Assembly (NCBI RefSeq): GCF_003003035.1
Contig: NZ_PVTS01000022.1
Coordinates: 1-64,000, forward strand
DNA from: Marinilabilia salmonicolor
Lineage (GTDB): Bacteria > Bacteroidota > Bacteroidia > Bacteroidales > Marinilabiliaceae
Length of the DNA stretch: 64,000 bases
Direction: 5' to 3'
Part shown: piece by piece, positions 1 to 9,290 of the stretch
Numbering within the stretch: the first letter of the stretch is position 1
Layout: each line of letters opens with the position of its first letter
The notes under the pieces: generated by a model
Databases searched by the model: none
Told to the model about the DNA's origin: nothing
The model's input: only the letters and a program-made list of their open reading frames with translations
Made by a program: the position numbers and the translations under genes

Positions 1-424
1 ATACAATCGTTATTGTCTTTTTTCTGTGTATATGGTTTTTCTTTACTATGGGCGCTAACGTCCCGGCTATATGCGCCTGGGCGTGGTTTCAGACCAGCTA
101 TGGATTTATCAGCTTGAAAGAATGGTTTTGGGAAATACAAGACCTTCAATATGCTGTGGATGCCACGGCTGGCGTATATAGCTTTGTTGCAGGCTGCCAT
201 ATTTGTCATTCGATTAGATATTTATTGTGATAATCAATTTTTTAGCCGTTTGAACTTTATTTTATCCATCCGTGTATAGGAAAAATCCTATGGTTTCAAT
301 GAAATCTAGATTTTCAGAATGCTAAGGATTTTCGAAAAAACCCCTGCGGAATATTTAACAGTTCGGAATATTTAACAGTTCGGAAAAATGCAGTGCACTA
401 AAAATCTGCTTTGTTACTCAATTC
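1..424. other. Gene-free left end with an inverted repeat and a 17-bp tandem duplication
   Basis: I see no convincing gene here. A 60-codon open frame exists at 48-230 but its composition (many Trp, Cys, Phe) is not protein-like. Two structures stand out: an imperfect inverted repeat, GCTATATGCGCC at 66-77 against GGCGTATATAGC at 171-182 (one mismatch), and a perfect tandem duplication of CGGAATATTTAACAGTT at 347-363 and 364-380. Their role is unknown. Confidence 0.5.
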
Positions 425-967
425 TTATTTTTCATAAATACCCTTTATCAGTTGGTCTTTTGGAGCTAGTTTTTCTATTACTTTATTCCCGTTTATATCA
501 TATGCAATAACTGGAATATTAAAATCATCTCCAATTATACATTCAATCTTCAATTGTCCATTTTTCCAATAATGCTGACATTTTCCGTAAGGAATACCGT
601 TTCGAAATTCAACCTTGCTTTTTATGGTGTCATTTGAATAATATTTTATCCATAAACCAGTTTTTAGGCCATTTTTATATTGACCTGTGCAAGTAATGAT
701 TTCGCTTTTTTCGTCATATATTTTTTTGTCAAAGACAATGTAAACGATTTCTCCATCTTTTTCTGTTTTAAACGTATGATTTATTGATATTTGTGAGGGC
801 AGGAGTTTGTATTCTACCCATTTTCCTTGTCTTTGTCCTAAGGAGTCAACTTTGTTTTTAGCTTGTATTTGAATTAATTCATTTAATTCACTATTTGATT
901 GTGCCAATCCCAGATGATTAGATAATAGGACAAATAAAGAGACGAGAACAATAGTTAAGTTTTTCAT
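425..967 (-). CDS. MORN-repeat-like secreted hypothetical protein
   Basis: A 180-residue protein with a clear N-terminal signal peptide (hydrophobic stretch at about residues 4-22, ending LGLAQ). The middle has MORN-variant motifs of the type G-x-Y-x-N-G-x-K-x-G-x-W (around YKNGLKTGLWIKYY) followed by two more degenerate units (FRNGIPYGKCQHYWKNGQL). Such repeats form beta-hairpins in many exported Bacteroidota proteins and often mediate binding, but no specific function can be given. It has no co-directional neighbour and is AT-richer than most of the window, so it could be an accessory gene. An 18-bp perfect hairpin lies about 130 bp upstream of its start. Confidence 0.75.
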   Translation of the reverse strand: MKNLTIVLVSLFVLLSNHLGLAQSNSELNELIQIQAKNKVDSLGQRQGKWVEYKLLPSQISINHTFKTEKDGEIVYIVFDKKIYDEKSEIITCTGQYKNGLKTGLWIKYYSNDTIKSKVEFRNGIPYGKCQHYWKNGQLKIECIIGDDFNIPVIAYDINGNKVIEKLAPKDQLIKGIYEK

Positions 968-1099
968 AAATATTTATCAGTCTGGCTTAAAGTTTTTGAA
1001 CTGTATTTTAAATTTGAATTGTTTTCTTTAGTTTTTCTTGGTTGCCTGCAACGTCCTTGTATCATCACTTTGGTGCTGTTATATCGCATTTGTCGCAAT

Positions 1100-1146
1100 A
1101 AAAGGTGCACAATACATGCTAATAGAGGATGTATTGTGCACCTTTT
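1100..1146. repeat. Perfect 18-bp inverted repeat, 11-nt loop
   Basis: AAAAGGTGCACAATACAT at 1100-1117 is exactly complementary to ATGTATTGTGCACCTTTT at 1129-1146. Each arm runs from A4 to T4-5, so it could terminate transcription in either direction, but no gene ends next to it on the right; it lies upstream of the 425-967 gene. It may belong to a lost gene or be an element end. Confidence 0.8.
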
Positions 1147-1411
1147 TATGTTAATTGTTGATTTCTGCAAAATTCATTGTTGTTTCATCTTATTAAACAT
1201 TACTCTTAGCAACATTCCAATAAGTGTTTGGGGAGGCGTTGTCCCAGGGACATATTGGAGAGGTAAGAGCTGGTTTTGTTCAAATATATTAAATATTTGG
1301 CGTCTTTTTGCTGGTTGTTCAAAAAAAATGAATGATTAAGGAATTGTTGATGAGATCTGTATGACACATGAATTGCAAATCATTCTCTTCCAAAGAGGAT
1401 TCTTTATGTAT

Positions 1412-1641
1412 TTAGTGCCCGTCTATAAAGTCGGAAAAAATGGTTATTCTATAAACTAAGTAAAGGTTGTTTTTTATTGTGGGTCTGGTCAGAAAGTGCC
1501 AGTTGCAAGGCTTGCGACCGCGTGCCGCCTAAAGCTTTAGCGGTGGCGCAAGCCGCCAAAAGCGGAGTTTACTTGGGTAAATGAGAATCTTGGCGGCAAG
1601 CATAACGACGCAAATGGTACTTTATGGACAGACACTATTTA
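1412..1641 (+). repeat. Dispersed hairpin element, copy 1
   Basis: A nested inverted repeat. The outer left end resembles AGTGCCCGTCTATAAA and the right end is TTTATGGACAGACACT. Inside are GAAAGTGCCAGTTGCAAG on the left and GCAAATGGTACTTTA on the right, around an inner stem of the form CGCCAAAAGCGGAGTTTAC / GTAAATGAGAATCTTGGCG. The same architecture recurs at 27873, 28070, 34764 and 55708 and in a divergent form at 36446 and 37428. There is no coding capacity. It may be a miniature transposon-like element; no cognate transposase is present in the window. Confidence 0.7.
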
Positions 1642-1761
1642 GGTGTTGGGTTATTGCTATTGGAGGATGAGAAGCAAAAAGATCAGGAGGAAGAGTTTTT
1701 GTCTGATGAGTTTTTTAATATCTTTGCCGATAATGAGATAACCAACAACATCGTCGAATGA
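1624..1761 (+). pseudogene. Probable 3' remnant of a gene, fused to repeat end
   Basis: A 45-codon open frame rich in acidic residues, ending with TGA at 1759-1761 that overlaps the ATG of the next gene (ATGA at 1758-1761). That overlap is typical of co-translated genes and is why I take the frame as real. Its first codons (ATGGACAGACAC) lie inside the end of the hairpin element at 1412-1641, and the frame hits a stop (1603) inside that element. The simplest reading is that the 5' part of an efflux-operon gene was replaced by the repeat. It could instead be a genuine 45-residue gene. Confidence 0.4.
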
Positions 1762-2165
1762 AGATAAACGGGAAAAATACAGGATTATTTCTGCTGTGGC
1801 TGGCCGGTCTGGTCATCTTTTCGCATGAAATTATTCCTCATCATCACCATTTTCATTCGGCTTATACTTCATCACATCTCGATCATCAGGGAGGATGTGG
1901 TCACGATCATGAAAATGACTCGTCTTCTGATTCAACAGAGAATCATTGTCATGCTTTTAATGATATTACGGTAGAGCGACAAACTGTTGTGAAAATTTCG
2001 CAACCACAAATCTATTCTTTTCCCGGGTTATTTGTGGCCCCATTTTATTTAACCGATGGACCAGTATCAGATGAAGGTGTCAATTATTACTGCAAAACAG
2101 AATCCTCTGATACAGATGATTTTATTCTTTTTCCGGTTTTTCGCCGCGGACCTCCATTGATTTAA
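1758..2165 (+). CDS. His-rich small exported/membrane protein of the metal efflux operon
   Basis: A 135-residue protein with one hydrophobic N-terminal segment (about residues 9-24) followed by a His-rich stretch (IIPHHHHFHSAY, then HLDHQGGCGHDHEND and ENHCHAF). Small His-rich proteins of this kind commonly precede CzcA/CusA operons in Bacteroidota and are presumed to bind metal in the periplasm; that is family context, not proof. The start overlaps the preceding small open frame by ATGA. A 376-bp gap separates it from czcA, carrying a diverged copy of a leader repeat at 2361-2448 and otherwise nothing I recognise. Confidence 0.75.
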   Translation: MKINGKNTGLFLLWLAGLVIFSHEIIPHHHHFHSAYTSSHLDHQGGCGHDHENDSSSDSTENHCHAFNDITVERQTVVKISQPQIYSFPGLFVAPFYLTDGPVSDEGVNYYCKTESSDTDDFILFPVFRRGPPLI

Positions 2166-2360
2166 TACTTCTTTTATTTTATGGAATTGTGATGCGGTTG
2201 ATTTTGCATGAAATTCTTAATGTAAAACGACCACTCAATTTTCTAAAAAAATCAAATTTTTCAGAAATATCTTGTATTTGATTGCTGGCTTTATAGCGGA
2301 AATCATGATGATTATTCGTTATTAACCTTCAGTAGCTGTAGTTTCCAACGGGTCATTGGA

Positions 2361-2448
2361 ACAGGCATGGCAATGATTGCCTTGAGAGGATGGGCGTAAG
2401 TTTTTGCATATAGGTTTTGTTCGACCAAAATAATTGAATTCTATACAG
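2361..2448 (+). repeat. Leader repeat, copy A (diverged), before czcA
   Basis: Shares blocks with the two 93-nt leader repeats at 9903-9995 and 17305-17397: GCATGGCAATGATTGCC near its start, then TTCGACC followed by AATT and ending CTATACAG. It is directly followed by ATG at 2449, which opens only a 9-codon frame closed at 2478, just before the longest possible start of czcA (2479). Confidence 0.5.
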
Positions 2449-2541
2449 ATGAGGAATGCAGACAGCTACCTGTTCTGAATGTTGCTGAAGTGTCATAAAG
2501 ACGTGCCTGACCGACAATACAAGTATTACAATTTAATTTCT

Positions 2542-5500
2542 ATGATCAATAAAATAATTGCCTTTTCAATAAAGAATAAATTTATTGTGGGGCTTTTCAT
2601 TCTGGCCTGGATTGGGTGGGGACTGTATGCGATGCTTCATTTACCACTCAATACGGTACCCGATCTTACCAACAACCAGGTGAAAGTCACCACTTATGCT
2701 CCCGATCTGGCAACCGAGGAGATTGAACGATTAATCACCTATCCTGTGGAACTGGAGATGGGGAATCTTCCCGGTTTAATTGAGATACGTTCCCGTTCGA
2801 AGTTTGGATTGTCCGATATCACCCTGGTTTTTGAGGACGACATGGGGATGTACAAGCCGAGGCAACTGGTATCCGAAAAGTTAAAAGGAATCTCGGGCAA
2901 ATTGCCGGCAGGGGTTGGAGAGCCCTCCATGGGACCACTTACAAGTGGCCTGGGAGAAATTTATCAGTATGTGATCAGTGCCGAAGATGGTTATGAAGAT
3001 CAATATTCAGCGACTGACCTGCGGGAGATTCAGGACTGGGTTGTGAAGAAGGAGCTGATTAATATTCCCGGTGTGGTGGGCGTCAATACTATGGGAGGTT
3101 ACCTGAAACAGTATGAGGTTGCCGTAAATCCCGATCGTCTGCGTAGTTATGGAATTACCATTGTCGATGTTTTCGAGGCCCTGAAAAAGAACAATGCCAA
3201 TACGGGCGGCAGTTATATCGAGAAAAACCGACGGGCTTACTTTATTCGCGGGGAAGGCTTAACTACTTCGCTGGACGACATTCGTTCAACGGTTATTCAA
3301 CTTCATGGAGATACCCCGCTGCGCATTGGCGATGTGGCCGATGTGCAGTTTGGTCATGCTCCCCGTTTTGGGGCTTTTACCTACAATGGCAAAGGAGAAG
3401 CTGTCGGTGGTAAAATAATGATGTTGCGTGGAGAAAATCCCGCTGAGGTAATCGCCAATGTGAAAGAGCGACTGCCCCGCGTAGAGGAAGCATTGCCTGA
3501 AGGCGTTCAGATTGAGCCTTTTCTTGATCGCTCCACACTGATAAAAGATACCACTGCCACTGTAATTGAAAACCTGGTGCTTGGAGCATTGATTGTTATT
3601 TTTGTGTTGGTTTTTCTGATGGGAAACCTTCGCTCCGGGTTGATTACTGCTTCTGTTATTCCGCTCTCCCTGCTTTTTGCCCTTGGCGTGATGTACTCAT
3701 TCAATTTGTCGGCCAACCTGATCAGTCTGGGAGCGGTTGATTTTGGAATCATTATAGATGGAGCGGTGATTATCGTAGAGTTTGTGGTCTTTCAGATTAG
3801 CAAACGGATGCGGCATTTGCAGCAATTGAGTGGAAGCGGATTGAAGCAGAAGATGAATGAGATTGCAGGATGGGCCTCGGGGCGAATGATGCGAACAGCC
3901 ATTTTCGGGCAGTTGATTATTCTGATTGTGTTTGTTCCTATTCTGACGCTCACAGGGCAGGAAGGCAAGATGTTCCGGCCCATGGCCATTACTTTCGGAA
4001 CGGCCCTGATTGGTGCCATGATATTGTGTCTGACTTATGTGCCCATGATGGCTGCCTGGATTTTGAGGCCCGAAAAGAGCAATAAACCCGGACTGGCTGA
4101 TAAAATCATCGGAAGTACTCGACGTGGTTATCAGAGGATGCTGGGAATGGCTTTGCGATTCAGATATGCGGTCACTGGCGGTATTGTGGCACTTTTTGTG
4201 GTTGCTGTATTGCTCTTTAGCAGTTTGGGAGCTGTCTTTATTCCCCAGCTTGATGAGGGGGATTTTGCCATCCATCCTTTGCTGCAACCCGGCACTTCCC
4301 TTTCGGAAACCGTGGAGATTAATACCAAGCTGGAGAAAGTGCTGATGGAGAATTTCCCCGATGAGGTGGAGCAGGTGGCCACCAAGATTGGAACGGGCGA
4401 GATTCCAACCGATCCCATGTCGCTGGAAATGGCCAAAATGATCATCAATTTGTCGCCAAAAAATCAGTGGGTAAGGGCTGAAACCAAGGATGAACTGGAA
4501 GCCCTGATGAAGAAAGAGATGTCTGCCGAAGTGCCGGGCGTTAGTTTCTTTTTTGCCCAGCCCGTGGAGATGTTGTTCAATCACTTGCTGACCGGTTCTT
4601 CTGCCGATGTGCTGTTAAATATCTATGGTGAAAATCTGGATACTTTGTTTCATTATGGTAATGTGGCCCGCGCAATAATTGAGGATATTCCGGGTGCTGG
4701 AGACCTCAATGTGCAGAAAGTAATAGGCCTACCGCAGATGGTGGTACGCTACGACCGCGATCAGCTGGCGCGTTACGGATTGGATATTGAAACGGTCAAC
4801 CGGACTATCCAGTCTGCTTACTCCGGAGCTAAAGCAGGGATCGTTTACGAGGGAGAGCGCCAGTTTTCGCAAGTGGTGCGATTGGCAGACGATTATCGCA
4901 ACAATCCGGATGCCATTGGGGATTTATACCTGAAAAGACCCAACGGCGAGCAGGTGCGTTTGAGTGAAGTGGCTGATATCAGGATGCAGGCCGGGCCCGC
5001 CGCCATATCCCGTGAAGGAGTAAAGCGAAAACTGGAGGTGGATATCAATATTGATGGCCGGGATACGGAGTCTTTTGTGGAGGAGATTCAGCAAGAACTG
5101 GATAAGCGTCTGAACCTGCCTAAAGGTTACAATGTTTCATACGAGGGTGACTTTAAGAGTTTGCAGAGTGCCAAACAAAGGCTTTCCTGGGTGGTTCCGC
5201 TCGTTTTGGCATTCATTTTCGTGCTGCTTTATTTTACTTTTGGTTCCTCCCGTCAGGCGCTGTTGGTCTTTTCAGCAGTCCCGCTGGCGGCTATTGGTGG
5301 GGTTTTCTCTTTATGGCTTCGCGGAATGCCCTTCAGCATCTCTGCCGGAGTCGGGTTTATTGCCTTGTTTGGAATTGCGGTACTCAATGGAGTGGTGCTG
5401 ATGAGTTTCTTCAATGAACTGAAAGCCGAAGGAATGAGCAATCCTTTTCGGAGAGTTTATCACGGTACCGATATGCGTCTGCGACCGGTAATTCTGACTG

Positions 5501-6906
5501 CGTTGACTGATGCGTTAGGATTTTTACCGATGGCCATATCCACCTCTTCGGGTGCCGAAGTGCAAAGGCCACTGGCCACAGTGGTGGTGGGAGGCTTGAT
5601 TACAGCCACCTTGCTGACTTTGTTTCTTTTGCCGGTGATTTACACTTTTAAAGGACAAAAAATACGCGTGCCTTCGCTACTTGGCAATAATATTTCAAAA
5701 AATCGTAGCCGAATGAGACGTACTTTTTCAATTTTGCTGATTGCTTTGTTGTCACTTCCTGTGATGGGGCAACAAAACTCCACATTATCTTTGGATCAGG
5801 CGATACAAATGGCAATGGAAAACCATCCTGGTATTCATTCCGGACAATTGACGGTAGAAAAAAGCAGGGCAGAGAAATCTGCTGCCTTTGATTTACTGGA
5901 TACTAAACTGGCCTTCGAAAACGAAAATGAGGGGAGTGGACGTAAAACCTGGTCGGTGGAGCAGGAATTTAACAATCCACTGGAATATGTGACCCGCGCG
6001 AAGCTGGCAAATAAAAGAACCGACCGTGCAAGGTCAGCATTATTACAGTTGCAGGCCGCATTGATCCGTGAGGTAAAAACAGCCTATAATGAAGTGCTTT
6101 TTGCCCGGGATAAACTCTCTTTGATGGAGCAACTCCGGGAGCAATTTTCAGATCTGAGCAAAGCCGGGGAATTGAAGTATCAAACCGGAGATATTTCTTA
6201 TCTGGAAAGTGTTTCGGCACGCTCTAAATTCAAAGAGATCGTTCAGCAATTGGAAAAAGCACGGATGGCTTACCAAAACAGTCTGAATCGCTTGCAGGAG
6301 GTGGTCTTTTCGGAGGAACCGGTAATGGTTCGGGACTCTGTTTTGACGGAGTTTGATTTCGACTTGGAATCACTGGATACAATATCCTTTCGTCAACATC
6401 CGGGACTTGATGTTTCGCAGCGAAATACGTTTGTTGCCAAGGCTCAAAGTAAAATGCTGCAATCAGGTTCATGGCCCGATCCTTTTGTGCGTTTCAGTAA
6501 GACAGATGTGAACGGTGGGGATGGGTTCAATGCTTTTGAGGTAGGAGTGAAATTCCCCATTGACATCTGGGGCGAGAGCGGCAAAAACAAGAGTGCACGC
6601 CTTGAGGCTGAAATTGTTTCTGAAGAACATCGCGCCTATGAGCAATCGGTGGAGACAGGGTTCCTGAATTTGCGAAATGATCTGGAGAATCTGCGTAAGC
6701 AACTTCAATTCTTCCGGGAGAGTCGCCTAAAAGAGGCCGGTCTGATCGATAACAATGCCCGTCTTCAGTACGAGGCCGGAAATATTGATTATCTGCAATA
6801 TGTGCAGTACTTCGATCAGGCAACAAATATAAGACTGGAGTATCTGGCAGTTCTCCGCGATTACAATAATGTAGTTGCCCGACTGGAGTACATGACCGGA
6901 GAATAG
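2542..6906 (+). CDS. czcA: CzcA-type heavy-metal efflux RND pump fused to TolC-like outer-membrane factor
   Basis: About 1454 residues. The first ~1050 are a heavy-metal RND proton antiporter with 12 membrane segments and two periplasmic loops. TM4 reads VDFGIIIDGAVIIVE; the D400, D406 and E413 pattern matches CzcA-type zinc/cobalt/cadmium pumps rather than the CusA copper/silver type. The last ~400 residues are an outer-membrane factor (alternating helices such as YNEVLFARDKLSLMEQL and YEAGNIDYLQYVQYFDQA). At the junction lies an internal signal-peptide-like segment starting at an in-frame ATG at 5713 (MRRTFSILLIALLSLPVMGQ). Such fusions are common in Bacteroidota. I chose ATG 2542 (MINKIIAFSIKNK), where the family normally begins, over 2479, which adds a charged non-homologous leader. 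The adaptor gene follows after 20 nt. Confidence 0.93.
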   Translation: MINKIIAFSIKNKFIVGLFILAWIGWGLYAMLHLPLNTVPDLTNNQVKVTTYAPDLATEEIERLITYPVELEMGNLPGLIEIRSRSKFGLSDITLVFEDDMGMYKPRQLVSEKLKGISGKLPAGVGEPSMGPLTSGLGEIYQYVISAEDGYEDQYSATDLREIQDWVVKKELINIPGVVGVNTMGGYLKQYEVAVNPDRLRSYGITIVDVFEALKKNNANTGGSYIEKNRRAYFIRGEGLTTSLDDIRSTVIQLHGDTPLRIGDVADVQFGHAPRFGAFTYNGKGEAVGGKIMMLRGENPAEVIANVKERLPRVEEALPEGVQIEPFLDRSTLIKDTTATVIENLVLGALIVIFVLVFLMGNLRSGLITASVIPLSLLFALGVMYSFNLSANLISLGAVDFGIIIDGAVIIVEFVVFQISKRMRHLQQLSGSGLKQKMNEIAGWASGRMMRTAIFGQLIILIVFVPILTLTGQEGKMFRPMAITFGTALIGAMILCLTYVPMMAAWILRPEKSNKPGLADKIIGSTRRGYQRMLGMALRFRYAVTGGIVALFVVAVLLFSSLGAVFIPQLDEGDFAIHPLLQPGTSLSETVEINTKLEKVLMENFPDEVEQVATKIGTGEIPTDPMSLEMAKMIINLSPKNQWVRAETKDELEALMKKEMSAEVPGVSFFFAQPVEMLFNHLLTGSSADVLLNIYGENLDTLFHYGNVARAIIEDIPGAGDLNVQKVIGLPQMVVRYDRDQLARYGLDIETVNRTIQSAYSGAKAGIVYEGERQFSQVVRLADDYRNNPDAIGDLYLKRPNGEQVRLSEVADIRMQAGPAAISREGVKRKLEVDINIDGRDTESFVEEIQQELDKRLNLPKGYNVSYEGDFKSLQSAKQRLSWVVPLVLAFIFVLLYFTFGSSRQALLVFSAVPLAAIGGVFSLWLRGMPFSISAGVGFIALFGIAVLNGVVLMSFFNELKAEGMSNPFRRVYHGTDMRLRPVILTALTDALGFLPMAISTSSGAEVQRPLATVVVGGLITATLLTLFLLPVIYTFKGQKIRVPSLLGNNISKNRSRMRRTFSILLIALLSLPVMGQQNSTLSLDQAIQMAMENHPGIHSGQLTVEKSRAEKSAAFDLLDTKLAFENENEGSGRKTWSVEQEFNNPLEYVTRAKLANKRTDRARSALLQLQAALIREVKTAYNEVLFARDKLSLMEQLREQFSDLSKAGELKYQTGDISYLESVSARSKFKEIVQQLEKARMAYQNSLNRLQEVVFSEEPVMVRDSVLTEFDFDLESLDTISFRQHPGLDVSQRNTFVAKAQSKMLQSGSWPDPFVRFSKTDVNGGDGFNAFEVGVKFPIDIWGESGKNKSARLEAEIVSEEHRAYEQSVETGFLNLRNDLENLRKQLQFFRESRLKEAGLIDNNARLQYEAGNIDYLQYVQYFDQATNIRLEYLAVLRDYNNVVARLEYMTGE

Positions 6907-6926
6907 AGGTTATTAAGCGAAATGTA

Positions 6927-8336
6927 ATGAACAAGAAATACAGAATCATGAAGATAAGAACATTAAATAAAATAGGTTTACTGCTGATGGCTGGAGTGAT
7001 GGTGCTTTTACCTTCCTGCGGAGAATCAGCACATTCTGATCATAACAATAATTCCGCCCATAGTGCAGAAGCGCATGCTGAAGAAGAAGCGGATGTACAC
7101 GAAGGTCACAATCATGAACCCGGAAGTGTTGAGGCTGTTAAGGAAGAATTGAATGAAAATCAGGTTTTGGTTACGTCTCAGCAAATGAAGAGTGTGAATA
7201 TTACTACCGGACAACCGTCACTGGAAAAGGTTTCGGAAGTGGTTAAGGTTTTTGGAAATATTGCTTTACCACCGGCTTCCGAGGCTTCGGTAAGTCCGTT
7301 TATCGGAGGTGTAGTGACGGATATCCGTGTAATTGAGGGTGCTCAGGTGCAAAAGGGAGAGGTGCTGGCTTATATTGAGCATCCGGATGTGCTTGCCCTT
7401 CAGCAGGATTACCTGAAAGCTGTGAATCAGGACAAATATCTGGAGCAGGAATACAACAGGCAGAGTCGCTTGCTGCGTGACAGTGTTAATGCTGCCAGAA
7501 CTTTTCAGCGCATAGAGGCGGATTATAATAATAACCGTGCGCAGTTGCAAAGTCTGAAACAGCGGCTCGAAATGCTCAATATTTCCGCTAAGGGAGTTAG
7601 CCCTGAGAATCTGACCAGTCGTTATCCTTTGTTCGCGCCTGTTTCAGGATATGTGAATGCCGTAATGGCAAATACCGGAGTGTTTGTGTCTGCTGAAAAA
7701 GAGGTTTTTCATGTGGCTGATTACCGCCAGGTGCATCTCGACCTGAAGGTCTATGAAAAAGATCTTCCTCTTATACAGGAAGGTCAGCAGTTGACTTTCA
7801 GACCGGCCAACAATTCAGGAGCCGGCGTCATGCGTGGAACCGTGCTGAAAAAATCTAAACGATTCGATCAGGAATCCCGGACTGCCCTGGTTCATGCTGA
7901 AATAACCGACCGGAATGATAATTTGCTACCTGGAATGGCTGTGGTGGCTTATATTCAGAATGGCGATGAAGCTGTATGGGCCTTGCCCGAAGAGGCTATT
8001 GTGGCTGCTGAAGGAAAACGTTTTGTCTTTCGGGTGGTGGAAGAACCACAGGAGGATGAACATGCTCATGAATCACATGTGGGGTATGAGCATGCCGAAG
8101 AGACTGGTCATGACCATGGTGAAACACACGATCATGAAGAAGAAGGACAGCATGCCGAATATGTGATCTTTGAGCGCATAGAAGTGATGACTGGTGTCTC
8201 GCAGGCAGGTATGACCGAGGTAGTGCTGGATGATGAACATTTGCAAAAAGCTTCATTTGCTGTGAATAATGCAGAAGCCTTAATGTCGGAGATGAAGAAG
8301 GGTGCGGCCGGAGGCCATCAGGGGCATAATCACTAG
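6927..8336 (+). CDS. RND efflux periplasmic adaptor (CzcB/CusB-like), His-rich lipoprotein
   Basis: A membrane-fusion protein linking the CzcA pump to its outer-membrane channel. The N-terminus is a lipoprotein signal with a lipobox (LLPSC), then a His/Glu-rich linker. The lipoyl/barrel-sandwich half sites are near VSPFIGGVVTDIRVIEGAQVQ and YPLFAPVSGYVNAVMANTG, separated by a coiled-coil hairpin, then a beta-barrel. A second His-rich insert lies near the C-terminus (EHAHESH, GHDHGETHDHEEEGQHAE) and the protein ends GHQGHNH. These clusters suggest capture of Zn, Co or Ni. It is in an operon with czcA. An in-frame ATG at 6948 gives a more compact signal peptide and may be the true start. Confidence 0.92.
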   Translation: MNKKYRIMKIRTLNKIGLLLMAGVMVLLPSCGESAHSDHNNNSAHSAEAHAEEEADVHEGHNHEPGSVEAVKEELNENQVLVTSQQMKSVNITTGQPSLEKVSEVVKVFGNIALPPASEASVSPFIGGVVTDIRVIEGAQVQKGEVLAYIEHPDVLALQQDYLKAVNQDKYLEQEYNRQSRLLRDSVNAARTFQRIEADYNNNRAQLQSLKQRLEMLNISAKGVSPENLTSRYPLFAPVSGYVNAVMANTGVFVSAEKEVFHVADYRQVHLDLKVYEKDLPLIQEGQQLTFRPANNSGAGVMRGTVLKKSKRFDQESRTALVHAEITDRNDNLLPGMAVVAYIQNGDEAVWALPEEAIVAAEGKRFVFRVVEEPQEDEHAHESHVGYEHAEETGHDHGETHDHEEEGQHAEYVIFERIEVMTGVSQAGMTEVVLDDEHLQKASFAVNNAEALMSEMKKGAAGGHQGHNH

Positions 8337-8430
8337 GGGCACAGCGCATGGAGCATGGGGCATGGCGAGCTAAAAGCAGACAAGATTAATGATGAAGCTC
8401 ATTTAGGGGTAACAGAAAAATGTATTTGCA

Positions 8431-9185
8431 GGTGTCACCCCATCCGGGGCTTATATCGTCTATTTTGAACAATCTATCTACCAAACTGCCGCCCCATCCG
8501 GGGCTATCCCATTAAATCAGCAAGAATGGATGTGTTTTGTATTTTCAAGTTGTAAAGAAAGAGCTTGGAGATTTTCGTACTTCCCAATTTGTCTGTTCCA
8601 GCCCCGGCGGGGCGACAGTTTGGTAGCAATGGTGTTGCAATGCATGGAAAAGCCCCGGCAGGGGTGACACCTTGATGAAAAAGAAAATGGAGGACCTATT
8701 GTATAAGGACATTATATCTATTAAACAGCCACTCCATCCGGGGTTGTCCCATTTTACCAACAAAAATGGATGATTTTTACATTTCCCGATGGAAAGAAAG
8801 TGCTAAAATTTAGGTACTCCTCAATCTGTCTGTTCCAGCCCCGGCGGGGCGATAGTTTGGTAGCAATAGCGTTGCAATGAGTGGAAAAGCCCCGGCAGGG
8901 GTGACACCTTAATGAAAAAGAAAATGGAAGACCTATTGTATAAGGACATTATATCTATTAAACAGCCATTCCATCCGGGGTTGTCCCATTTTACCAACAA
9001 AAATGGATGATTTTTACATTTCCCGATGGGAAAAAAGTGCTGAAATTTAGGTACTCCTCAATCTGTTTGTTCCAGCCCCGGCGGGGCGACAGTTTGGTAG
9101 CAATGGTGTTGCAATGCATGGAAAAGCCCCGGTAGGGGTGACACCTTGATGAAAAATCTAATGGAAGGCTTATTATAAAAGGATA
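8431..9185. repeat. 237-bp tandem repeat array with GC-rich palindromes, plus inverted left arm
   Basis: Units start at 8598, 8835 and 9072 (spacing exactly 237 bp, judged by CAGCCCCGGCGGGGC at 8600, 8837 and 9074); the third is cut off near 9185 and a degenerate part unit occupies about 8490-8597. Each unit holds GCCCCGGCGGGGCGACAG, a spacer with GTAGCAATGGTGTTGCAATG, GCCCCGGCAGGGGTGACACC and TCCATCCGGGGTTGTCCCAT. At 8431-8500 the same blocks occur reverse-complemented (GGTGTCACCCC, then TACCAAACTGCCGCCCC), so the array can fold on itself. No protein is encoded. It fills most of the 954-bp gap between two convergent genes. Confidence 0.85.
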
Positions 9186-9243
9186 CGATTAATCAATGAA
9201 AAAGCTGAAAGAAACCTGCTCAGCCGCATGGTACATGGAGCAC

Positions 9244-9279
9244 AGGGCACAGAGCTTTTTTCTCTATGCTCTGTGCCCT
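9244..9279. terminator. Bidirectional hairpin between convergent genes
   Basis: AGGGCACAGAGC at 9244-9255 pairs perfectly with GCTCTGTGCCCT at 9268-9279, with a T-rich loop. It sits 11 bp beyond the stop of the minus-strand gene at 9291. Confidence 0.55.
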
Positions 9280-9290
9280 ATGCGCTCTGC

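Noticed and set aside
48-230. Possible integron attC-like site and 60-codon gene at the window start
   Set aside because: The inverted repeat lacks the conserved attC core triplets and no integrase is seen; the frame has no family resemblance.
964-1170. Small minus-strand frame upstream of the MORN gene, and its plus-strand counterpart
   Set aside because: Both run through the perfect hairpin at 1100-1146 and have no protein-like features.
2361-2450. tRNA-like signal (GTTCGA motif at about 2419)
   Set aside because: No acceptor or anticodon arms can be folded around it; it is part of the leader repeat.
3697-4584. Long minus-strand open frame inside czcA
   Set aside because: Antisense shadow of a well-conserved pump; composition is His/Ser/Gln-rich and not protein-like.
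8431-9185. CRISPR array
   Set aside because: Repeat period is 237 bp with no alternating unique spacers and no cas genes.
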